Source: Sandaracinus amylolyticus (GTDB taxonomy: Bacteria > Myxococcota_A > Polyangia > Polyangiales > Sandaracinaceae). Taken from it: a stretch of DNA of 64,000 bases. Within the stretch, counting starts at the first letter, position 1. Every line of letters starts with the position of its first letter. The notes below the pieces were generated by a model, which was not told the DNA's origin, searched no databases, and saw only the letters and a program-made list of their open reading frames with translations. Positions 1-8,090 of this stretch are shown here, piece after piece. Location of the stretch: positions 10,263,336 to 10,327,335 of the forward strand of contig NZ_CP011125.1 in NCBI RefSeq assembly GCF_000737325.1, read 5' to 3'. The position numbers and the translations under genes were made by a program.

Positions 1-2
1 TC

Positions 3-329
3 GACACGAACGCCGCGTTCACGATCGAAGCGGACCTGCGCGTCGAGCACCGCCTCGACGATCACTGCGTGATCAATTTCCAGGTCGGCATCGGCACCCA
101 GATCTGGCCCGACGACTCCGACTTCGGCACGCCGCAGCCCGACTTCGTCATGGGCTTCGGCAACACCGGTCTCGTGGGCGGCGCCGGGTTCCGCTACTAC
201 TTCGACGCGCTCGGCACGACGCCGGCGTTCGCGCCCGCGCCCGCCGCGTCGGCGCCGCCGCCGCCCGCGGTGCAGTCGTCGGTCGAGCCTGCTGCGGCGC
301 CGGCCGAAGATCGCCCCGACTGGGAGTGA
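3..329 (+). CDS. C-terminal part of an exported/outer-membrane-like protein (5' end outside window)
   Basis: An open frame enters from the left edge and stops at 327-329. The visible 108 residues begin with alternating polar/hydrophobic stretches (FTIEADLRVEH, VINFQVGIGTQIW, GGAGFRYYF) that look like beta strands of an outer-membrane barrel. A roughly 45-residue Ala/Pro-rich tail ending in an acidic DRPDWE follows. The tail extends past the aromatic residue where a classical barrel would end, so this may be a barrel with a periplasmic extension or another beta-rich envelope protein. The family cannot be named from this fragment. It is followed by a clear intrinsic terminator, so it ends its transcription unit. 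Confidence 0.6.
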   Translation, partial: DTNAAFTIEADLRVEHRLDDHCVINFQVGIGTQIWPDDSDFGTPQPDFVMGFGNTGLVGGAGFRYYFDALGTTPAFAPAPAASAPPPPAVQSSVEPAAAPAEDRPDWE

Positions 330-349
330 TCGACCGCTGATCGCGCGAC

Positions 350-392
350 GAAGCCGGCCTCGCTGACGAAGCGAGCGCCGGCTTCATGTTTC
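350..392 (+). terminator. Rho-independent terminator after the first gene
   Basis: A long stem (GAAGCCGGC pairing with GCCGGCTTC, extended inward by CTCGCT with AGCGAG and a single-base bulge) closes on a short loop near 365-369. A T-rich stretch (ATGTTTCTTC) follows. It lies 20 bases after the stop at 329 and separates that gene from the Cpx-like operon. Confidence 0.8.
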
Positions 393-491
393 TTCACCGC
401 GGTCCCCGGCGTCGCTCAAACATCGCACCGCATCTTCGTTCTCCGAAGGCGATGCCCGCATCGTGCGTGGCCGCCCACGGAGGACGCGACG

Positions 492-1031
492 ATGTTGGGA
501 TTCCTGGTCGGAACTGCGTGTCTGATCGGTCTGGTGAAGGTGGTCCGCGGTGGCGGCGCGTGCGGGCGCGGCTTCGGCCATCACCGTCATGGCTGGCACC
601 ACCACGATCATCACGGCTGGGGTGGTGGTTGGCGCCGCGGCGGCTGGGGCGGCGGGTGGATGCGCGGGCTCTTCGAGCGGCTCGACACCTCGCCCGGTCA
701 GGAGAAGGTGATCAAGCAGTCGGTCGAGGAGATCTTCGCTTCGACGCGCTCGCTGCGCACCGAGCTCGACGACACGCGCCGTGACATCGCGGCCGCGCTG
801 CGCGCCGGCATCGTCGACGAGGTGCAGATGGGCGAGCTCTTCGCGCGCCACGACGAGAAGCTGCGCGAGGTGCGCAAGGCGATGGTCGGCGCGCTCGCGC
901 GCGTGAGCGACGCGCTCGACGAGACGCAGCGCAAGCAGCTCGCGGATCTGATCGACCGTGGCCTCGCCGCGGGCGGCGGCTGGGGTCGTTTCGGCGGCGG
1001 GCCGTATCGCGGCCGCAGCGACTGGGCGTGA
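492..1031 (+). CDS. CpxP/Spy-like periplasmic heavy-metal sensor family protein with His/Gly-rich segment
   Basis: The 179-residue protein has a short hydrophobic N-terminus (residues 2-18), then a striking His/Gly/Trp-rich stretch at about residues 27-57 (HHRHGW, HHHDHHGWGGGW). A helical domain follows with long amphipathic helices and an LDETQRKQLADLI element that resembles the LTxxQ motif of the CpxP/Spy/ZraP family. Family members are periplasmic chaperones or sensors that modulate envelope-stress two-component systems. A GGAGG box lies 8 bases before the ATG. It leads an operon with a small protein, a response regulator and a histidine kinase, so a Cpx-like role is likely. Metal binding by the His cluster is inference. 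Confidence 0.75.
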   Translation: MLGFLVGTACLIGLVKVVRGGGACGRGFGHHRHGWHHHDHHGWGGGWRRGGWGGGWMRGLFERLDTSPGQEKVIKQSVEEIFASTRSLRTELDDTRRDIAAALRAGIVDEVQMGELFARHDEKLREVRKAMVGALARVSDALDETQRKQLADLIDRGLAAGGGWGRFGGGPYRGRSDWA

Positions 1032-1066
1032 GCGAGAGACCTTCTTCGAGACGAGGAGAGATCACG

Positions 1067-1294
1067 ATGTTCTTCGGACGAAAGCTGCTGATCGGTCTGC
1101 TCGCGTTCGGCACCGTCGCTGGGTACGCGAGCGGCTTCGCGAGCTTCGCGCACTGCGCGCGCCGCGGGCACGAGGCGCGTCGCGACGCGTTCGAGGCGCA
1201 CGTCGCCGACGTGTGCACGCGCGCCGCGCATCGCGTGTACGAAGGTGAGCGCCACGAGGCGCGCCACGACGCACGCTGGGCGCACAGCGAGTAA
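1067..1294 (+). CDS. Small exported or membrane-anchored His-containing protein in the Cpx-like operon
   Basis: This 75-residue protein starts at an ATG preceded by a GAGGAG ribosome site. An in-frame GTG 39 bases upstream overlaps the previous stop but has no such site. It has one hydrophobic N-terminal helix (LLIGLLAFGTVAGYASGFA) followed by a charged tail rich in His, Arg, Ala and Glu (HCARRGHEARRD, HRVYEGERHEARHD). No family is recognised. It lies 35 bases after the CpxP-like gene and 33 bases before the regulator, so it is probably co-expressed and could be an accessory of the periplasmic sensor. Confidence 0.65.
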   Translation: MFFGRKLLIGLLAFGTVAGYASGFASFAHCARRGHEARRDAFEAHVADVCTRAAHRVYEGERHEARHDARWAHSE

Positions 1295-1327
1295 GATCGA
1301 GCGCGTGACCGAGGCGGGCCTCCACCG

Positions 1328-2026
1328 ATGATCCGGGTGCTCCTGATCGACGACGATCGACGGCTCTTCGAGCTGCTCGAGACGTATCTCGCGCAGAACG
1401 GCGTGACGCTCGCGTATGCGCCCGACGGGCCCAAGGGGCTCGCTGCGCTCGGTGGAGGTCAGAGCGGCGCGTACGACGCCGTGCTGCTCGACGTGATGAT
1501 GCCGCAGATGGACGGGCTCGAGGTGCTGCGCCGCATCCGGGTCGAGAAGGGCGCGCTCCCGGTGATCATGCTGACGGCGCGCGGTGACGAGACCGATCGT
1601 GTGGTCGGCCTCGAGCTCGGCGCGGACGACTACGTGCCGAAGCCGTTCTCGCCGCGCGAGCTGCTCGCGCGCCTGCGCGCCGTGATGCGTCGTGGTCGCC
1701 CCGAGACGAGCGATCAGCGCATCTCGGCCGCGGGCATCAGCGCGGATCTCGGCACGCGCGAGGTGAGCGTCGACGGGCGCGTCGTCGAGCTCACCGGGCT
1801 CGAGTTCGACATCCTCGTCGCGCTGCTCAAGCGCGCGGGGCGCGTCATTCCCCGCAACGCGCTGCTCGCGGAGGCGGGGCGCGACGACGTCGTGGTCGGC
1901 GAGCGCACGGTCGACGTGCACATCTCGCGGCTGCGCAAGAAGCTCGGCGACGATCCGCCGCAGCGCATCAAGACGGTGCGCGGCGTCGGCTACGTGCTCT
2001 CGCGCGAAGGCGTCAACGGTGCGTGA
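1328..2026 (+). CDS. OmpR/PhoB-family response regulator (CpxR-like)
   Basis: The 232-residue protein has a receiver domain at residues 1-120, with the acidic pocket D8-D10, phospho-acceptor D55 (LLDVMMPQMDG), T83 and K105 (DYVPKPF). A winged-helix DNA-binding domain occupies about residues 130-230 (LTGLEFDILVALLKRAG, VDVHISRLRKKLG, TVRGVGYVL). All residues needed for phosphorylation are present. The downstream kinase gene overlaps it by 8 bases, which fixes them as a pair. With the upstream CpxP-like gene, the arrangement matches Cpx-type envelope-stress systems; the exact stimulus is unknown. Confidence 0.93.
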   Translation: MIRVLLIDDDRRLFELLETYLAQNGVTLAYAPDGPKGLAALGGGQSGAYDAVLLDVMMPQMDGLEVLRRIRVEKGALPVIMLTARGDETDRVVGLELGADDYVPKPFSPRELLARLRAVMRRGRPETSDQRISAAGISADLGTREVSVDGRVVELTGLEFDILVALLKRAGRVIPRNALLAEAGRDDVVVGERTVDVHISRLRKKLGDDPPQRIKTVRGVGYVLSREGVNGA

Positions 2027-3347
2027 AGAGCGCTGCAGGCCCACGCCGCCGCCCTTCGGTCGCGGGCTGACGTACTGGGTCCGCGCGAAGCTGCATCGCC
2101 GCATCTTCGCGTGGTTCGGCGCGTCGATCGTGATGACCGGCGCGAGCGTGTGGCTCGTGCTCTCCCTCGCGTCCGCGCCCTATCGCGGCTGGCACGAGGA
2201 CTGGGAGCGGCTGCGCCACTTCGTGGGGCACCAGTACGCGGTGGTCTGGGACGATCCCGCGGCGCGCGACGAGCTCGCGCGCACCACGTCGGATCAGCTC
2301 GACGTGCAGGTCGTGCTCGAGGACGCGCGCGGGCACGAGCTGTCGCGCTTCGGCGCGCGCGAGTGTCGTCATCCGCGCTTCGAGGCGCCGGTGATCCGCG
2401 GTGGGCGCGAGGTCGGCCGCGTCGAGGTGTGCGCGGAGCGCGCGGCGCCGCGGCCCGGATGGTTGCTCATCCTCGGCGTCGTCGTCGCGTGCGGCACGCT
2501 CTGGGCGGCGTCGGGCGTGATCGCGCGGAGGTTGGTGCGCCCGCTCTCGCACGTGGTGCAGGTCGCGCGCGACGTGGGCACGGGCAAGCTCGGATCGCGC
2601 GTGCGCATCGGGCACCACCGCACCGGCGAGCTCGGCGTGCTCGCCGACGCGATCGACGACATGGCGGCGCGCATCGAGAAGCAGCTGCGCGATCAGCGCG
2701 AGCTCCTCGCGGCGGTGAGCCACGAGATCCGCACGCCGCTCGGGCACATCCGGATCCTGCTCGAGACCGCGCGCGACGGAGCGGAGCGCGGCGAGCCGCT
2801 CGGGACGAAGACGTGCGACGAGCTCGAGCGCGAGGTGCTCGAGATCGACGATCTGGTGGGCGAGCTGCTCGCGAGCTCACGATTGAGCTTCGACGCGATC
2901 GAGCGACGCCCGCTCGAGGCGCTCGATCTCGGTGCGCGCGCGCTGGAGCGCGCCGGGCTCTCGATCGATCTGCTGGAGAGCGACGAGGAGAGCGTGCCGT
3001 TCGACGGCGATGCGACGCTGCTCGGGCGCGCGCTCGCGAACCTGCTCGAGAACGCGAAGCGACACGCGGGCGGCATCGTGCGCCTGGTGATCGAGCGCGA
3101 CGTGCAGGGCGGCTTGGTGTTCGCGGTCGACGACGACGGGCCGGGGTTCGCGGGCGACGAGATCGAGAAGGTGTTCGATCCGTTCTATCGCGGCGAGCGA
3201 CGCGCGGGCGCGAGCGCGGGATCGCTCGGGCTCGGGCTCTCGCTGGTGCGGCGCATCGCGCAGGCACACGGCGGTCGCGCGTGGGCCGAGAACCGTCGGG
3301 GCGGCGGGGCGCGCGTCGCGTTCCGGGTCGCGCCGCGACAAACCTGA
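2019..3347 (+). CDS. Membrane sensor histidine kinase (CpxA-like)
   Basis: The 442-residue kinase starts at a GTG overlapping the regulator by 8 bases. Transmembrane helices lie near residues 28-52 and 147-166, enclosing a periplasmic sensor of about 95 residues. A HAMP linker follows, then the H box with H235 (AAVSHEIRTPLGH), the N box (LANLLENAKRHA, N341/N345) and G boxes DDDGPGF and GLGLSL. It should autophosphorylate on H235 and pass phosphate to D55 of the neighbouring regulator. The sensor domain contains two cysteines (C116, C138) that could form a disulfide. Only the kinase core is clearly conserved; the ligand is unknown. Confidence 0.93.
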   Translation: MREERCRPTPPPFGRGLTYWVRAKLHRRIFAWFGASIVMTGASVWLVLSLASAPYRGWHEDWERLRHFVGHQYAVVWDDPAARDELARTTSDQLDVQVVLEDARGHELSRFGARECRHPRFEAPVIRGGREVGRVEVCAERAAPRPGWLLILGVVVACGTLWAASGVIARRLVRPLSHVVQVARDVGTGKLGSRVRIGHHRTGELGVLADAIDDMAARIEKQLRDQRELLAAVSHEIRTPLGHIRILLETARDGAERGEPLGTKTCDELEREVLEIDDLVGELLASSRLSFDAIERRPLEALDLGARALERAGLSIDLLESDEESVPFDGDATLLGRALANLLENAKRHAGGIVRLVIERDVQGGLVFAVDDDGPGFAGDEIEKVFDPFYRGERRAGASAGSLGLGLSLVRRIAQAHGGRAWAENRRGGGARVAFRVAPRQT

Positions 3348-3383
3348 CATCATGCTGACAGAGGTCCGCTCCACGATGCTCGC

Positions 3384-3758
3384 ATGAGCAAGTCGAAGAG
3401 TGTGATCACCTGGTTCGAGATCCCCTGCGCCGACCTCGATCGTGCTGCGCGCTTCTACGAGGCGATGACCGGCACGAAGCTGCGCCGCATGGAGTTCGTC
3501 GGCGTTCCGCACGCGATGCTCGCGTCGTCGGAGGACGTGGACGTCGGCGGCGCGCTGGTCGCCGATCCGAACAACGCGCCGTCGGGCAAAGGCACGGTCG
3601 TGTACCTCGACGCGCGCGGCGAGCTCGACGCGTGGCTCGAGCGCGCGCAGCGCGCGGGCGGGACGATCGCGCTCCCGAAGACGTCGATCGGCGAGATCGG
3701 CGAGATCGCGTTCGTGATCGACACCGAGGGCAACCGCGTCGGGCTGCACACGCGCTGA
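3384..3758 (+). CDS. VOC-family (glyoxalase/bleomycin-resistance fold) protein
   Basis: This 124-residue protein shows the N-terminal VOC signature (ITWFEIPCADLDRAARFYEA) and a C-terminal half ending IDTEGNRVGLHT, the usual metal-site strand of one VOC repeat. The length fits a single-domain two-repeat VOC protein of the VC_0887/PhnB-like type. Possible activities include lyase, isomerase or antibiotic binding; nothing here decides. It stands alone just after the kinase operon and converges with the P-loop gene, whose stop is 5 bases away. Confidence 0.8.
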   Translation: MSKSKSVITWFEIPCADLDRAARFYEAMTGTKLRRMEFVGVPHAMLASSEDVDVGGALVADPNNAPSGKGTVVYLDARGELDAWLERAQRAGGTIALPKTSIGEIGEIAFVIDTEGNRVGLHTR

Positions 3759-3762
3759 TCGG

Positions 3763-4299
3763 TCACCGGCGGAGGTCGTGCACGAACCGCGCGACCTCCG
3801 CCGGTGAGCGCAGTCGATGCAGCGTGAGATGCGTGGGGGCGGTCTCGAAGAGCGCGTCGTAGCGCGCGCGGATGTCGTCGAAGCGCGTCCACGCCCAGAG
3901 CACGACGTTCTCCTCGGGCTCGCGGCTCGCGAGCGCGCGCCACGACTCGCGGTTTCCGTTCCACAGCTCTTCGCGCGTGATCACGCGGCGGAGGCTGCGC
4001 GCGACGAGCCGGCGCATGACGAGCCCGCGCGGCAGGTCGAGCCACACGACCGTGTCGGCGCGCCGCTGCACGACATCGCCGAGCTTCGAGACGTACTGAC
4101 CGCACACGACCCACGCGTCCGACGCGTCGAGCCGAGCCTCGACCCGCGCGCGGAATTCGGGCGTCGGAAGCGGGCGCCAATCGGCCTGGTGGTGGATCGC
4201 GTCGAGCTCGACGTGGGGGAGCGCGAGGCACGACGCGACCGTGCGCGCGAGCGTCGTCTTGCCCGCGCCGGACGAGCCGACGATCCACACCCGGCGCAT
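3763..4299 (-). CDS. P-loop NTPase, adenylate-kinase-like topology-modulation (FlaR-type) protein
   Basis: The 178-residue protein starts with a Walker A loop at residues 8-16 (GSSGAGKTT). It continues with features of the small P-loop kinases often annotated as topology modulation or adenylate-kinase-like proteins: LPHVELDAIHHQADWRP, WVVCGQYVSK, VVWLDLPRG, and a lid-like LWNGNRESW. Such proteins probably phosphorylate a small nucleotide-like substrate, but the substrate is not known. It is the last gene of a minus-strand cluster, 13 bases after the epimerase-like gene. Confidence 0.8.
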   Translation of the reverse strand: MRRVWIVGSSGAGKTTLARTVASCLALPHVELDAIHHQADWRPLPTPEFRARVEARLDASDAWVVCGQYVSKLGDVVQRRADTVVWLDLPRGLVMRRLVARSLRRVITREELWNGNRESWRALASREPEENVVLWAWTRFDDIRARYDALFETAPTHLTLHRLRSPAEVARFVHDLRR

Positions 4300-4312
4300 C
4301 GACGCGATCGTG

Positions 4313-5323
4313 TCACGTCGGCGGCGTGACGCGCAGCGTGTCGTCGACGTGCACGCGCGGGGTCGGCTTCGTCGTCTCGTCGGCGGGCGCGGTCCAGCGC
4401 ACCCGTTGCTGAGGCTCGTAGCCCAGCTCGCGCTTCGCGCGCGCGCCGTCGAGCACGCCGCTCCACCGGAAGCGCCGGCGGTTGAGCGACCACTCGAACT
4501 CGGTGCCGCGCACCCGCGCGCGCGCCGTGTAGAGCGGACCGATCAGCGACGCGCCGATCGGGATCGCGATCCGCTTCGCGTACGCGATCGCCGCGCTCAG
4601 CGGGAGCACGTCCGCGCCGGGCACGTTGAACACGCCCTGGGCGCGCGATCCGAGCGCGAGCTCGGTGGCGCGCGTCGCGTCCTCGATCGAGATCACGTCG
4701 AGCATCGGATCGTGCCCGATGGGCCGATAACAAACGCGCGACGAGAGGTAGTCGAAGAGCTGGCTGCCGCACTCGGGCGCGAAGGTCTCGGCGAGGCGCA
4801 GCACCGCGATCGAGAGCGGTGAGAGCCCCATGCGCACGCACACCGTGAGGTCCGCCTCGACGCGATCACGCACCCGCTGCGGCATCTCGGGGCCCATCTC
4901 GATCGGATGATCTTCGCCGATCAGCGCGGGCAGCTGCGCATCGACGCGATAGATCTCCGCGGACCCGACGTACACGAAGCGACGGATCGTCGGGTGGCGC
5001 TCGGCGAGCTGAAGCATCTCGCGCGTCGCGTCGACGTTCAGCGCGTGCACGCGACGGCCCTCGGCGCGCACGCTGCGGTGATGCGCGGAGTGCACGACGG
5101 CGTCGATCGCGAGATCGCGCGCGGGACCGAAGAGCAGCTCGCGCACGTCGCGCGAGCGCGTGAGGTCGAGCGGCAAGTAGTGCAGCCGTCGATCCTGCAC
5201 GCCGGGCCACGTCCGCTCCGCGGCGACGGCGAGCACCGTGGTGCCGTCGCGCCGCGCGAGGAGGCGCTCCACCAGCGCGCGACCGAAGAGCGTCGTCGCG
5301 CCCGTCACCAGCACGCCGGTCAT
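4313..5323 (-). CDS. NAD(P)-dependent epimerase/dehydratase family protein (extended SDR)
   Basis: The 336-residue extended SDR begins VLVTGATTLFGRALVERLL, a Rossmann nucleotide-binding loop whose middle glycine is replaced. It has the strand and loop VDAVVHSAHH, then FVYVGSAEIY carrying the active-site Ser and Tyr region, but no lysine at the usual YxxxK spacing. It may therefore be catalytically altered. The start ATG overlaps the stop of the upstream acyltransferase by 4 bases (ATGA), so the two are translationally coupled. SDR plus PlsC-like acyltransferase pairs recur in myxobacteria and actinobacteria and suggest lipid or glycolipid modification; that role is inference. Confidence 0.82.
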   Translation of the reverse strand: MTGVLVTGATTLFGRALVERLLARRDGTTVLAVAAERTWPGVQDRRLHYLPLDLTRSRDVRELLFGPARDLAIDAVVHSAHHRSVRAEGRRVHALNVDATREMLQLAERHPTIRRFVYVGSAEIYRVDAQLPALIGEDHPIEMGPEMPQRVRDRVEADLTVCVRMGLSPLSIAVLRLAETFAPECGSQLFDYLSSRVCYRPIGHDPMLDVISIEDATRATELALGSRAQGVFNVPGADVLPLSAAIAYAKRIAIPIGASLIGPLYTARARVRGTEFEWSLNRRRFRWSGVLDGARAKRELGYEPQQRVRWTAPADETTKPTPRVHVDDTLRVTPPT

Positions 5324-6165
5324 CGGAAGATCCCCTTTCGCTCGCGCAGTCCCTCGTCGACGAGCGCCTGCACCGCGGCCTGCACCTCGCGCGCGAGCGT
5401 TCGTGCCGCGGCGGGATCGTCGGCCTGTCGCGCCGAGAAGCGCCCGCGCGGATCGATCGGCGCGCCGTAGCGGATGCGGTAGCGCACCGGCAGCGGGATC
5501 GGCGTCGCGGGGATGGGCAGGTAGGGCGCGCCCCACGCGTGGAACGACTCGATGCGCGCGAGCTCGGGCCACTGCTCCTCGGACCCGATGATGCCGACCG
5601 GCACGATCGGCGCACCGTGTTGGATCGCGAGCTCGGCGTGGCCGACGCGGAACGGGCGCAGCTGGTAGCGCTCCGCGAAGGGCTTCGCGATCCCGGGCAC
5701 GCCCTCGGGGAAGATGCCGAGGAGCTCTCCGTCGTCGAGCAGGCGGTCGACCGTCCCGCGCGTGCCGCCGACCACGCCGCTGCGGCTGAACGCGGTGCCG
5801 ACGAACGGCAGTCGCGGCACGAACGTGTCGGCGACCATGCGCGCGACGCGCGGCGGGCTCGTCTGCCGCAGCACGTCGGCCCACAGCATCATTCCGTCGA
5901 GCGGCAAGAGGCCCGCGTGGTTCGCGGCGAGGATCGCAGGGCCCGTGCTCGGGACGTGCTCGGCGCCGCGCGAGTCCACGCGGAACCACACGTCGTAGAG
6001 GAAGCGTGTGGTCGCGGCCGAGAGCTTCACCGAGTCCGGGTGCATGCCCAGCCGGTCCCAGCCGTGCCCTGCATCGCGCAGCTGCAGCCCGGCGAGGCGC
6101 TCTCGCTGCGCGGCGGGCAAGAGCGCGCGCGTCACTGCGCGCGAGACGTGGCCGGCGAGGCTCAT
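5320..6165 (-). CDS. PlsC-like lysophospholipid acyltransferase family protein
   Basis: The 281-residue protein carries an acyltransferase block NHAGLLPLDGMML, in which the His and Asp are separated by six residues as in one bacterial subgroup rather than the usual four. The acyl-acceptor motif is FPEGVPGIAKPF. The expected role is to transfer an acyl chain from acyl-CoA or acyl-ACP to a lysophospholipid or related acceptor at the inner membrane face. It overlaps the epimerase-like gene by 4 bases and lies 42 bases after the acetyltransferase gene. The substrate cannot be read from sequence. Confidence 0.85.
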   Translation of the reverse strand: MSLAGHVSRAVTRALLPAAQRERLAGLQLRDAGHGWDRLGMHPDSVKLSAATTRFLYDVWFRVDSRGAEHVPSTGPAILAANHAGLLPLDGMMLWADVLRQTSPPRVARMVADTFVPRLPFVGTAFSRSGVVGGTRGTVDRLLDDGELLGIFPEGVPGIAKPFAERYQLRPFRVGHAELAIQHGAPIVPVGIIGSEEQWPELARIESFHAWGAPYLPIPATPIPLPVRYRIRYGAPIDPRGRFSARQADDPAAARTLAREVQAAVQALVDEGLRERKGIFR

Positions 6166-6207
6166 GTCCCTCGCACGTGCGCACCGACGTGTGATCGCGC
6201 AATCCGG

Positions 6208-6822
6208 TCACGCTCGCGGGGCGCGACGCATCATCCACGCCCGCAGATCCCCGAGCGCCGGGATCGTGACCTCCTCTGCGATCTCGAACCCGTGCCGCTG
6301 GTAGAGCAGCACGCTCTCGCGGCGATCGGTCTCGAGGTACGCCAGCATCCGCGCCTGGTCGGCGCGCGCACAGAACGCTCGCAGCAGCGCGCTTCCGACG
6401 CCGCGTCCCTGCACCGCGGGCTCGACCCCGAGCACCCAGAGGTAGAAGTGCGGCTCCCGCGGATGGAACGGATGCACCTCGTGGTCGTATCGCGCGTAGC
6501 GCCATGCGCCGCGCACGCCGGTCCCGAGCGCGCCTCCCGCCATCCACGGATACACGCTCGCGCGCAGCGGCCATGCACCCGGCGCGAACGAGAGCTGCGC
6601 GCCGACGATGCGCTCGCCCTCGCGCACGACCTCGATCGTCCCCGCGCGGCGCGCCGCCTCGACGAGCCCGCGGTTGAGCCACGCGACGCGCGAGAGGCGT
6701 GTATCGCGATCGCAGAACGAGAGGCACGCCCTCGCGACCGGGTTCTCGGAGAACGCACGTCCGAGCATCTCGCCCGCCGCGCGTCCTTCGTGATCACGCA
6801 TCGCCTCGATGCGCCAGCTCAT
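6208..6822 (-). CDS. GNAT-family N-acetyltransferase
   Basis: The 204-residue protein has the acetyl-CoA binding strand and loop LYLWVLGVEPAVQGRGVG (QGRGVG is the Q/RxxGxG/A motif) followed by ALLRAFCARAD. The C-terminal element ETDRRESVLLYQRHGFE is typical of GNAT enzymes. The ATG overlaps the nuclease stop by 4 bases, so it is co-translated with the restriction-like pair upstream. The acceptor is unknown; small molecules, peptides and proteins are all possible for this fold. Confidence 0.87.
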   Translation of the reverse strand: MSWRIEAMRDHEGRAAGEMLGRAFSENPVARACLSFCDRDTRLSRVAWLNRGLVEAARRAGTIEVVREGERIVGAQLSFAPGAWPLRASVYPWMAGGALGTGVRGAWRYARYDHEVHPFHPREPHFYLWVLGVEPAVQGRGVGSALLRAFCARADQARMLAYLETDRRESVLLYQRHGFEIAEEVTIPALGDLRAWMMRRAPRA

Positions 6823-7292
6823 GCCTTCTTCCCGATCGTGAACGGCGACTTTCCGCGCACCACAAGGTCCCACCACTTGAAGGTCATCGCGAGCGCCGCA
6901 TCGAGCTCGCGCGTCTGATCGCTCGGCGCGAGCGAGTCTCCGTCGGGCTCGCAGTACGCCGCGAGCGGCGAGGCGCGCAGCATGTGCAGGATCCCACCGC
7001 TCCAGCCCTTGCCCGCGTAGACGAGGCACACCGGCATGTCGAGCTGCTCCATGTCGGCGAGCGCGTAGGGGATCTTCTCGTCCGCAGTGCCCGCCGTGTC
7101 CTGGTACTTGCACTCGAGGCCCATCGCGACGCGCGTCTGCTCCTCGAGGATCAAGATGTCGAGCCGCCGGTTCTTCCCGATGATCGTCTTGCCGAGATAG
7201 ACCTCGCGATAGACCGTGATCCCGCGGTGCCCGAAGTTGTGCACCACGTACGACGCGATCAGGTTCGCGTACTGCGTCCCGGTGAGCGGCAT
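6819..7292 (-). CDS. PD-(D/E)XK nuclease-superfamily protein, probable restriction endonuclease partner of the adjacent methyltransferase
   Basis: The 157-residue protein (ATG chosen; an in-frame GTG at 7310 would add six residues) contains the core RRLDILILEEQ...MGLECKYQ. An Asp is followed 15 residues later by E-C-K on the next strand, as in PD-(D/E)XK nucleases. A later acidic/Gln-rich helix (DEKIPYALADMEQL) fits the fold. It lies 45 bases after the methyltransferase stop on the same strand (27 if the GTG start is used) and overlaps the acetyltransferase. The pairing argues for a type II restriction-modification system. Endonuclease activity and target site are inference; a repair or holdfast nuclease role cannot be excluded. 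Confidence 0.72.
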   Translation of the reverse strand: MPLTGTQYANLIASYVVHNFGHRGITVYREVYLGKTIIGKNRRLDILILEEQTRVAMGLECKYQDTAGTADEKIPYALADMEQLDMPVCLVYAGKGWSGGILHMLRASPLAAYCEPDGDSLAPSDQTRELDAALAMTFKWWDLVVRGKSPFTIGKKA

Positions 7293-7337
7293 GCGTGCCG
7301 CGCTTACCACCCAAAGCTCGAGACGTCACCGCGAGCG

Positions 7338-8090
7338 TCAGAACGCCAGGAGCGTGCGCGGGAAAGGCGGCGCCCCGAGCCGCGTCGCGCCCGTCGTCCC
7401 CAGCCGCTCCTCGGCGATCGCGAGCGCCTTCTCGCTGATGTCGTTGCCCCAGAACGATCGCCCGACCTCGATCGCCGCGAGCCCCGCGGAGCCGGTGCCC
7501 ATGAATGGGTCGATGACGATCTCACCCGGCGCGGTGCTCTGCTCGATCAGCACGCGGTTCACGCGCACCGGCTTCTCGGTGGGATAGCCCCGGTGGATGC
7601 GCTTCTCCACGATCACGTCGGAGATCCCGAGGTCGTTGAGCCGGCGCTTCCCCTTCTCGAAGAAGAGGATCATCTCGTACGTCGACCGGTAGTGGTAGCC
7701 CATGCCCATCGTCACCTTCGACCAGATGAGCGGCTTCCAGAACTTGAACCCGACCTTCTCGCCGACCGGCTTGGCGTGGAACGCGGTCTCCTGATCGCAG
7801 AAGAGATAGAAGTGCGTGTTCTTCCGCATCACGCGGTGCACCTCGCGGAAGAGCTCCTCGAAGCGCGCGTTCGGGAAGACCGTGAACCAGTCGTTGCTCG
7901 ACGACTTGCTGTGCTTGAGCCGCGTCGTCGTGCCCACCGCGCGGTGCTTCTCGAGCGACTCGTACGGCGGGTCGGTCACGACGAGATCGACCGACGCGTC
8001 CGGCAGGCCACGCAGCCACGCGACGGCATCGAGCCGGCTGAGCCAATACGAAGCGGTCGGAACGGCGGCCTCGGGCACGGGGTCAGGCAT
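7338..8090 (-). CDS. Site-specific DNA methyltransferase, beta class (N6-adenine or N4-cytosine)
   Basis: The 250-residue enzyme has catalytic motif IV TDPPY near the N-terminus (about residue 40). A variable target-recognition stretch follows in the middle, and the AdoMet motif DPFMGTGSAG lies near residue 196. That order defines the beta class. DPPY favours N6-adenine methylation over N4-cytosine. YPTEKPVRVNRVLIEQSTAPG is the usual segment before motif I, quoted here only to its first residues as a marker. The start at the internal ATG is preferred over GTG 8096. It is the first gene of the minus-strand cluster, directly upstream of the nuclease gene. Confidence 0.9.
   Translation of the reverse strand: MPDPVPEAAVPTASYWLSRLDAVAWLRGLPDASVDLVVTDPPYESLEKHRAVGTTTRLKHSKSSSNDWFTVFPNARFEELFREVHRVMRKNTHFYLFCDQETAFHAKPVGEKVGFKFWKPLIWSKVTMGMGYHYRSTYEMILFFEKGKRRLNDLGISDVIVEKRIHRGYPTEKPVRVNRVLIEQSTAPGEIVIDPFMGTGSAGLAAIEVGRSFWGNDISEKALAIAEERLGTTGATRLGAPPFPRTLLAF

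Noticed and set aside
5324-6727. N-terminal extension of the epimerase frame by about 470 residues
   Set aside because: The extension is antisense-like Arg-rich sequence overlapping the acyltransferase and acetyltransferase in another frame. The Rossmann motif begins at the ATG at 5323.
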